Positions 1 to 5,009 of a stretch of 5,009 bases of DNA are shown one piece after another (the first letter of the stretch is position 1; every line of letters begins with the position of its first letter). Position numbers and translations under genes: made by a program. The notes below the pieces were generated by a model, which saw nothing but the letters and a program-made list of their open reading frames with translations, did not search any database and was not told where the DNA came from. Source of the stretch: JACJXF01 sp964349045 (GTDB lineage Bacteria > Bacteroidota > Bacteroidia > Bacteroidales > GCA-2748055); assembly GCA_964349045.1 (NCBI GenBank), contig CAYGFI010000260.1, forward strand, positions 1 through 5,009. Direction: 5' to 3'.

Positions 1-45
1 AACCGCAAGCGGTTACGCGAGGGCGCAAGGGGAACGCGGTTTTTT
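1..45 (+). terminator. Possible intrinsic terminator of an upstream gene
   Basis: AACCGC at 1-6 can pair with GCGGTT at 36-41. The pairing can be extended by GTT 12-14 with AAC 33-35, and a run of six T (40-45) follows immediately, which is the layout of a rho-independent terminator for a + strand gene lying left of the window. A competing local hairpin is AACCG (1-5), loop CAAG, CGGTT (10-14), which has no T-run behind it. The outer stem is short and interrupted and the left edge is cut by the window, so this may instead be one member of the GC-rich repeat cluster that follows. Confidence 0.35.
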
Positions 46-90
46 ATATTTGTTTTTTTATTGCGTTATTCAAACCGCGCCATAGCGTAG

Positions 91-122
91 CCCGCGGAGC
101 GGGATTCCGCGCTTAATTTTTT
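91..122. repeat. GC-rich palindromic repeat, copy 1
   Basis: First of two 32-base direct repeats that match at 30 of 32 positions, with a 38-base period. It starts with a short palindrome, CCCGC-GGA-GCGGG (91-103), continues with ATTCCGCGCTTAA and ends in a T-run (117-123). A second hairpin, GCGG (99-102), loop GATT, CCGC (107-110), shares bases with the first, so only one can form at a time. The repeat lies in non-coding DNA and is far richer in GC than its surroundings. It could be a REP-like dispersed element or a terminator-like structure; the window cannot decide between them. Confidence 0.75.
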
Positions 123-128
123 TGCATC

Positions 129-160
129 CCCGCGGAGCGGGATTCTGCGCTTAACTTTTT
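129..160. repeat. GC-rich palindromic repeat, copy 2
   Basis: Second copy of the 32-base repeat. It differs from copy 1 by C to T at repeat position 18 (base 146) and T to C at repeat position 27 (base 155). The leading palindrome (129-141) is unchanged. The change at 146 turns a G-C pair of the second hairpin (137-140 with 145-148) into a G-U pair in a + strand transcript, so that stem is still possible. A T-run (156-160) ends the copy. Six bases separate the two copies. Confidence 0.75.
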
Positions 161-161
161 A

Positions 162-296
162 AGTACTAAGAGCAGGAAGACCCCATACTTTGACACTTAT
201 CATGGTGAAGAAGAGCCTGGCGAACCATACGGGCCAGAAGCCGGGGAAAAAAACTTTTATGGGTTTCATATGTTATTGTCATCAGAATATCATTAA
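162..296 (+). other. Open stretch without a start, possible C-terminal gene remnant
   Basis: This frame gives 44 codons and then TAA (294-296). The residues are protein-like in composition: KTPYFDTYHGEEEPGEPY, then a G/E/P-rich part, then FYGFHMLLSSEYH at the end. The frame stays open back to 117, but that earlier part is repeat sequence, and the stop TAA at 114-116 closes it. The only in-frame Met is at 270, six codons before the closing histidine and stop, so it is not a plausible intact gene. It may be the decayed 3' end of a gene cut by the repeat cluster, or simply chance. I do not recognise the family. A different frame (202-300) encodes a 32-residue Lys-rich peptide beginning MVKKSLANHTG, with no support as a gene either. 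Confidence 0.2.
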
Positions 297-315
297 TTAA
301 TAAACAATACATCTC
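297..315 (+). promoter_or_regulatory. A/T-rich translation leader of the efflux operon, no Shine-Dalgarno
   Basis: The bases just before the ATG at 316 are almost all A and T with a few C (TAAACAATACATCTC at 301-315), and contain no GGAGG-like site. An A-rich, SD-less leader is known for Bacteroidota, whose ribosomes make little use of Shine-Dalgarno pairing. The stop TAA at 301-303 is in frame with the ATG at 316, so the channel gene cannot start further upstream. No clear promoter was found between 161 and 315. Confidence 0.4.
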
Positions 316-1716
316 ATGAGAGAAGAAAAAGAAAAAAAGAGTATTGAAAGAAAAACCGGACTGAAATCGATTGTTTTAATACTTTTCTTATTTCTCTTTT
401 TTGAATCGTCTTTTGGGCAAACCGGTTTGGAATCGCTGCTCGGATTGGCTGAAACCAATTACCCGGTTATTGCTGCCAGGCAGGCGGAGGCAGAAGCTGC
501 CCGTGTCAATGTTACTCTGGAGAGGAACAGCCTGCTTCCTTCACTCGATGCAGCCTACCAGGCCAATTACTCTACCTACAACAATATTACAGGGATGAGT
601 TTTCCGGGCATGTTGATGCCCATCAGCGGACCTCCGACTGCAGAGAATTTCAATGATCCTGTTCCGGGTTCGGCTGTAAGTTTGAACTTTAAGTGGACCC
701 CGTTGACTTTCGGCCAGCGGGCAGCATCTGTTGAATACAACCGGAAACTTTATGAAAAACAACTTGCCGGACTGGAGGATGAGAAACTCAGGTTAAAATT
801 CAAGGTGGCATTCCTTTACCTGGAACTGGCCTCCACCAAAGAACTTATCAAAGCCTTTCAAAAAAACATTGAACGGAATGAATTTAACCTGAAACAGGTT
901 TCCTCACTGGTATCAGCTGGTATCCGTCCTGCAGTGGACAGTCTGAAATTCAAAGGAGAACTTTCAAAAGCGAGGACAGATCTTTATAAAATGGAAAACC
1001 TTTTTGAAAACCAAAAACAGGAACTTCAGGAATTACTGATTTCGAAGGTGGTACAGGATATTGAATTAAATGATTTTTTTGTCTTGAACCTTCCTGTAGA
1101 ACCCGGCGCCAATTCCGGCGCCTCTGAAAATCCGGCGCTTAAAATGGCTCAGTTTGAGTTGGAAGCCAACCAGGCCCGTTTACGGCAAATCAGCCGTTCC
1201 TGGGCGCCAAAGCTTGAATTTCTGGGAACTACTTTCGCCCGCGGATCCGGGATCAGTTACGATGGAACCGTTAACAAGGCGGATGGCTGGTCATTTAGCC
1301 GGTATAACTATGGTGTCGGGCTGCAACTGGTATTTCCCATTCTCGATATTACCGTCGTTAAATTGAAAACCAACCGGCAAAAATCGCTTACGAGCTCTTC
1401 AGAAAGTTATTTCTTACAAACCCAAATTGCTTTGAGCAGCCAGGAGATCATTGCCTTGAATGACCTGAATACATCTTTGCTTGTGGCCAATGAAGTTCCT
1501 GTGGAATATGAAGCCAGCGAATCTGCTTTTCACTCTCTCCAGACACGTTACAACTCCGGTTTAATCGACTATTCCGAATTAATTCAGGCTCAATACGACC
1601 TGCTCCACGCTGAGGCCAGCCTGAGAAATGCTTATATCTCATCCTGGAAATCACTGCTTAAACTGGCGGTGATCAGGGGGGACGTGGATATTTTCTTAAA
1701 TCAAATCCAAAATTAA
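316..1716 (+). CDS. TolC-family outer-membrane efflux channel
   Basis: Outer-membrane factor of a tripartite efflux pump, 466 residues, a normal length for the OEP/TolC family. A Sec signal peptide is visible: charged n-region (1-18), hydrophobic core IVLILFLFLFF (19-29), and a likely cleavage after SFG, leaving Gln35 as the first mature residue. There is no lipobox Cys, unlike OprM-type channels. Two internally similar halves follow, as expected for a trimeric barrel plus helical tunnel: helices around 38-72, barrel strands and loop 75-132 (NSLLPSLDAAYQANYS through LNFKWTPLTFGQR), helices 135-245, then a Gly/Ala linker (263-269), helix 273-295, strands 298-342 (RSWAPKLEFLG, YGVGLQLVFPI) and helices 345-455. 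The family's C-terminal pattern is clear at 411-435 (RYNSGLIDYSELIQAQYDLL). The ATG is the first possible in-frame start. The stop is one base before the RND gene, so the two are surely co-transcribed. Substrate is not deducible. Confidence 0.93.
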   Translation: MREEKEKKSIERKTGLKSIVLILFLFLFFESSFGQTGLESLLGLAETNYPVIAARQAEAEAARVNVTLERNSLLPSLDAAYQANYSTYNNITGMSFPGMLMPISGPPTAENFNDPVPGSAVSLNFKWTPLTFGQRAASVEYNRKLYEKQLAGLEDEKLRLKFKVAFLYLELASTKELIKAFQKNIERNEFNLKQVSSLVSAGIRPAVDSLKFKGELSKARTDLYKMENLFENQKQELQELLISKVVQDIELNDFFVLNLPVEPGANSGASENPALKMAQFELEANQARLRQISRSWAPKLEFLGTTFARGSGISYDGTVNKADGWSFSRYNYGVGLQLVFPILDITVVKLKTNRQKSLTSSSESYFLQTQIALSSQEIIALNDLNTSLLVANEVPVEYEASESAFHSLQTRYNSGLIDYSELIQAQYDLLHAEASLRNAYISSWKSLLKLAVIRGDVDIFLNQIQN

Positions 1717-1717
1717 A

Positions 1718-4700
1718 ATGAGGTTAATTGAAGGTGCATTAAGTAAACCCATTACTGTAATGGTTGTGGTTCTGGCCATTTCATTCTTTTCATTTCTTGC
1801 CATCCGGAATATGAAAGTGGATATTTTCCCCACGTTCGGTTTGCCGACCATTTATGTAGCACAACCTTACGGCGGTTTATCGCCCGAACAAATGGAGTCG
1901 TTTGTTGCCGGTTATTATGAATACCATTTCCTTTATATAACCGGTGTTAAGGCAGTTGAATCCAAATCGATCCAGGGAAATGTGCTGATTAAAATTATTT
2001 TCCATGAAGGTACGGATATGAGCCAGGCAGCCGCTGAAGTTGTTGGTTATGTTAACCGTTCGAGGGCATTTATGCCACCCGGCACTGTTCCTCCCTTTAT
2101 AACCCGTTTCGATGCCGGCAGTGTTCCGGTAGGACAACTCGTTTTCTTTTCGGAAACCCGGACGTTGGGAGAAATATCCGATCTGGCGCTTTTTAAGGTA
2201 AGACCTATGTTTTCTACCTTGCCTGGCGTGTCGGCGCCACCCCCTTTTGGCGGAAGCGCCAGGACCGTGATTGTGAAGGTGGACCCGGAAAAATTACAGC
2301 GATACAATTATACACCTGATGAAATAGTGAAAGCCCTGGCCGGATTCAATTCCATTTCACCGGCCGGAAACCTCAGAATGGGAGATCAAATGCTTATCAC
2401 CCCGCAAAATACGGTAATTGAAGATGTGAAGGATTTTGGCGATATCCCTTTAAAATTGGGGACAGGAGCTTCGGTTTATCTCAGGGATATTGCAACTGTT
2501 GAAATTGGTTCCGACGTCACTACCAGTTATGCACTGGTGAATGGCGTTCGCTCGGTATATATCCCGGTAACCAAACGAGCCGATGCTTCCACCTGGGATG
2601 TGGTTAAAAATGTAAAAAAGGCTTTACCCGAAATGCAGGCTGCCGTGCCTGATGATATTAAAGTTTCTTATGAGTTTGACCAGTCCGGTTATGTGATCAA
2701 TTCGTTGAAAAACCTTCTTTTTGAAGGTGGGCTGGGAGCTATTCTTACCGGACTGATGGTGCTTTTGTTCCTTGGCGATCGCAGGGGGGCATTTATTGTA
2801 GTGCTTACCATTCCCATTGCACTGCTTACCAGCGCCATTTTTCTGAATATGATCGGCCAGACCATCAATATCATGACACTGGGTGGACTTGCCCTTTCCG
2901 TAGGGATTCTGGTGGATGAGGCCACGGTTACCATTGAAAACATCCACCGGCACATGGAAATGGGGAAATCAAAAGCAAAAGCTATTCTGGATGCGTGCAG
3001 AGAGATTATTACCCCAAAAATGCTCATTCTTTTTAGCATCCTGGCAGTTTTTGTACCGGCGCTTTTCATGTCGGGAGTACCGCGCGGTATGTTCCTGCCC
3101 ATGTCGCTGGCCGTTGGTTTTGCGATGATTGCCTCATTCCTGCTTTCCATGACTTTTGTTCCGGTTATGGCAGTCTGGATCATGAAATCCATCCGTCATG
3201 AAGAAAATAAAAACAGTAGGTTTATCCGTTTCAAAACCCGCTACCTTGGCTTCATTCAAAATATGTCGGATAAAAGCAGGTTCAGCCTGTCCGTTTATTT
3301 TATCCTGGCCATTGGTATTGTTTCACTGGGTTTTTATTCAATCGGAACTGATATTTTCCCGAAAGTTGATGCCGGGCAGGTACAGGTCAGGTTGCGTCTG
3401 GCAACCGGTACCCGGATTGAACGAACCGAAGAAGCCACGCAGGAACTCCTTAAAACTGCCAGAGAAATTGCAGGTGAAGGCAATGTGGAAATCAGTTCCG
3501 CTTTTATAGGTACTCAACCTTCAAGCTTTCCGGTAAACCTTATCCATTTGTGGACAAGCGGACCGCATGAAGCTGTCATCCGGATTAACCTTAAGAAAAG
3601 TGCGCATTTTCCCATTGAAAAGTTCAAGGAAGAGATGAGGGAAAGGTTCAAAATAAAGTTTTCCGGGGCAAAGCTTTCGTTTGAGCCGGGAGACCTGGTG
3701 GATCAGGTAATGAACATGGGATCAACAAATCCTGTAGAAGTGGCAGTTTTTGGGAAAAGCCTCGGGTCGTCACTTTCCATCGCTGAAAAATTAAAAAACA
3801 AGCTGGAAAAAGTTTCTTTTTTCCGGGATGTACAGATTGCCACACCCCTGGATTATCCGGGACTAAAAATCAATATAGACAGGGTAAAAGCGGGACAATT
3901 GGGACTGACGGTTGATAATATTTCCAAATCGATGGTAACGGCCACTTCTTCGAGCCGGTTTACACAACCCAATTACTGGCGCGACCCGGTTTCGGGTGTT
4001 GCCTATCAGGTTCAGGTGGAATACCCGCAATATCAAATGAATAAACCGGATGACATTGAAATGATACCGATCGCAAACAACCCGGACCGGAAGATTTACC
4101 TGAGAGATGTAGCGAGCTGGAGCATGATCAGCATACCGGCTGAATATGACCGGCTCAATCAACAACGTTTTATAACGCTTACGGCCAATATTCACAACAA
4201 AGATCTGGGCAACGCTGTAAAAGAACTCGATAAGGCTATTGCTGATCTGGGGGAACTTCCTGCCGGAGTAAAAATATTAAAAAGAGGACAGGCCGATTTA
4301 CTTGCTCAGACTACCGTCGAACTTCAACTGGGTTTATTGATTGCCGTAATTGTTATATTTCTGATGCTTGCGGCCAGTTTCCAGTCTTTTAAAATCTCGC
4401 TTGCCACCATTTCCATATTTCCGGCGGTGGTGGGTGGTTCCGTTTTACTTTTGTTGATAACCGGGCATACTCTGAACATTCAATCGTATATGGGCGCCAT
4501 TATGGCATTGGGAGTAGCTGTTGCCAATTCAATTTTGTATGTTACCAATGCCGAAGACCTGCGGCAAAAAGGTGATCAGAAAGCCTTTTTCACTGCCGCT
4601 TCCAACCGGTTACGACCGATTTTGATGACCAGCTTTGCCATGATGGCCGGTATGCTGCCAATGGCTCTGGGAATCGGGGAGGGCGGCGATCAGATTGCAC

Positions 4701-4870
4701 CTCTGGGTGTGGCGGTAATCGGTGGATTACTCTTCTCCATGTTCAGCACCTTGCTTTTTTTACCATTGATTTACAAAACGCTGGTTGGAAAACATGCATT
4801 CGAAAGTGTATCGCTTAACCCGGATGATAATCACAGTAAGTATTTTGAAGAAAACAAAAACCTGATATAA
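1718..4870 (+). CDS. RND-family efflux transporter permease (AcrB/MexB-like superfamily)
   Basis: Inner-membrane proton-driven pump subunit, 1050 residues, full length for the ACR_tran family. The layout is the duplicated RND fold: TM1 (about 11-30), periplasmic porter and docking loop (31-330), TM2-TM6 (about 333-490), a cytoplasmic amphipathic stretch (500-520), TM7 (521-543), a second periplasmic loop (545-865), TM8-TM12 (about 867-1020) and a polar tail. Family landmarks include YGGLSPEQMESFV (51-63), FDAGSVPVGQLVF (131-143), a Pro-rich APPPFGGS (173-180) and TM4 GILVDEATVTIENIHRH (396-412). The TM4 pair is Asp400-Glu401 where AcrB has Asp407-Asp408. In TM10, GVAVANSIL (932-940) puts Ala936 at the place of AcrB Lys940. 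TM11 RLRPILMTS (964-972) keeps the Arg and Thr. From memory, VDEAT with an AN-type TM10 marks a widespread RND subfamily of uncertain substrates. Methionine or acidic signatures of the CusA/CzcA heavy-metal pumps were not evident, so a small-molecule substrate is favoured but unproven. Confidence 0.95.
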   Translation: MRLIEGALSKPITVMVVVLAISFFSFLAIRNMKVDIFPTFGLPTIYVAQPYGGLSPEQMESFVAGYYEYHFLYITGVKAVESKSIQGNVLIKIIFHEGTDMSQAAAEVVGYVNRSRAFMPPGTVPPFITRFDAGSVPVGQLVFFSETRTLGEISDLALFKVRPMFSTLPGVSAPPPFGGSARTVIVKVDPEKLQRYNYTPDEIVKALAGFNSISPAGNLRMGDQMLITPQNTVIEDVKDFGDIPLKLGTGASVYLRDIATVEIGSDVTTSYALVNGVRSVYIPVTKRADASTWDVVKNVKKALPEMQAAVPDDIKVSYEFDQSGYVINSLKNLLFEGGLGAILTGLMVLLFLGDRRGAFIVVLTIPIALLTSAIFLNMIGQTINIMTLGGLALSVGILVDEATVTIENIHRHMEMGKSKAKAILDACREIITPKMLILFSILAVFVPALFMSGVPRGMFLPMSLAVGFAMIASFLLSMTFVPVMAVWIMKSIRHEENKNSRFIRFKTRYLGFIQNMSDKSRFSLSVYFILAIGIVSLGFYSIGTDIFPKVDAGQVQVRLRLATGTRIERTEEATQELLKTAREIAGEGNVEISSAFIGTQPSSFPVNLIHLWTSGPHEAVIRINLKKSAHFPIEKFKEEMRERFKIKFSGAKLSFEPGDLVDQVMNMGSTNPVEVAVFGKSLGSSLSIAEKLKNKLEKVSFFRDVQIATPLDYPGLKINIDRVKAGQLGLTVDNISKSMVTATSSSRFTQPNYWRDPVSGVAYQVQVEYPQYQMNKPDDIEMIPIANNPDRKIYLRDVASWSMISIPAEYDRLNQQRFITLTANIHNKDLGNAVKELDKAIADLGELPAGVKILKRGQADLLAQTTVELQLGLLIAVIVIFLMLAASFQSFKISLATISIFPAVVGGSVLLLLITGHTLNIQSYMGAIMALGVAVANSILYVTNAEDLRQKGDQKAFFTAASNRLRPILMTSFAMMAGMLPMALGIGEGGDQIAPLGVAVIGGLLFSMFSTLLFLPLIYKTLVGKHAFESVSLNPDDNHSKYFEENKNLI

Positions 4871-4871
4871 A

Positions 4872-5009
4872 ATGAATAATTATTTAATAGTATTGGAAGG
4901 GGTCATTTTATTCCTTATTTCTTCCTGCGTGCAGCAGACCGGTGAGGTTAAAATAGCGGAGGATAGTAAAGATGCCTTTACACTTAAAAAGCAGGAAGTT
5001 GGAATAACT
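4872..5009 (+). CDS. N-terminus of a lipoprotein, probable RND periplasmic adaptor (partial)
   Basis: Only the first 46 codons lie in the window, and the frame is open to the right edge. The start MNNYLIVLEGVILFLISSC ends in a lipobox-like ISSC, so Cys19 would be the lipidated first residue of the mature protein. VQQTGEVK follows, without the acidic run that exports Bacteroidota lipoproteins to the cell surface, so a periplasm-facing anchor is likely. The stretch FTLKKQEVGIT (36-46) resembles the short lead-in before the first beta strand of adaptor (HlyD/membrane fusion) proteins, but this is too little for a domain call. Identification as the adaptor rests mainly on position: one base after the RND gene in an operon that already has channel and pump but lacks this third part. 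Oddly, the signal has no Lys or Arg in its n-region and has Glu9 inside the hydrophobic segment. A stop (TGA, 4863-4865) excludes an upstream start. Confidence 0.7.
   Translation, partial: MNNYLIVLEGVILFLISSCVQQTGEVKIAEDSKDAFTLKKQEVGIT

Noticed and set aside
45..52. TATATTTG, a match to the Bacteroidota -7 promoter motif TAnnTTTG
   Set aside because: The region where a -33 TTG-type element should be (about 20-26) is GC-rich and lacks it. The motif also sits inside T-runs next to a terminator-like stem, so a chance match is likely.
190..195. TTGACA, identical to the classical sigma-70 -35 box
   Set aside because: No -10-like sequence lies 16-18 bases downstream, and Bacteroidota primary sigma factors do not use this consensus.
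202..300. Small + strand frame of 32 codons beginning MVKKSLANHTG
   Set aside because: No homologue is recognised and it overlaps another open frame of more protein-like composition. Its length is unremarkable for chance.
276..303. TTGTCA followed after 16 bases by TAATAA as a promoter for the operon
   Set aside because: The second box matches only three of six consensus bases, and AT-rich leaders produce such pairs by chance.
1103..1138. Repeated CCGGCGCC (1103-1110, 1115-1122) and TCCGGCGC (1131-1138) with a possible GGCGCC hairpin inside the channel gene
   Set aside because: It is explained by Gly and Ala codons in the flexible linker between the two halves of the channel (residues 263-269), and no T-run or other regulatory sign goes with it.
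2624..3192. Long open frames on the minus strand opposite the RND gene
   Set aside because: They lie wholly within a well-supported transporter gene, their translations are low in recognisable domain features, and they follow from the codon pattern of the + strand gene.
3680..3760. VMNMGS (residues 664-669) of the RND protein as a CusA-like methionine metal relay
   Set aside because: Two methionines in the second periplasmic loop do not make the spaced three-Met binding site of CusA, and no other metal-pump signature was visible.

Overview
The window looks like a piece of a Bacteroidota chromosome, most likely from an uncultured or environmental relative of the Bacteroidales. The evidence is indirect. 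Starts are preceded by A-rich stretches with no Shine-Dalgarno sequence, intergenic DNA is AT-rich, and both transport proteins have the general look of Bacteroidota homologues. No rRNA, tRNA or other phylogenetic marker is present, so the assignment is an inference.

Layout: positions 1-315 carry no convincing gene. The first 160 bases are a cluster of small GC-rich palindromes and a near-perfect 32-base tandem repeat separated by T-runs. Positions 161-315 are AT-rich leader sequence, within which one frame (162-296) reads like the C-terminal end of a protein but has no usable start codon. From 316 to the right edge, three genes lie head to tail on the + strand, separated by a single base each: a TolC-family outer-membrane channel (316-1716), a full-length RND inner-membrane efflux transporter (1718-4870), and the first 46 codons of a lipoprotein that is most likely the periplasmic adaptor (4872 to beyond 5009). 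Both junctions read TAAAATG.

Together the three genes encode a tripartite efflux pump. The RND trimer would use the proton gradient to capture substrates in the periplasm or inner-membrane outer leaflet, the lipid-anchored adaptor would bridge the periplasm, and the TolC-like trimer would provide the outer-membrane exit duct. The substrate cannot be read from the sequence. The most interesting feature of the pump is its proton-relay chemistry. TM4 has Asp-Glu instead of Asp-Asp, and the TM10 lysine essential in AcrB is replaced by alanine, while the TM11 Arg and Thr are kept. This appears to mark a distinct but already known RND subfamily rather than a new system. No previously undescribed system is evident; the leftover structure worth attention is the repeat cluster upstream of the operon.
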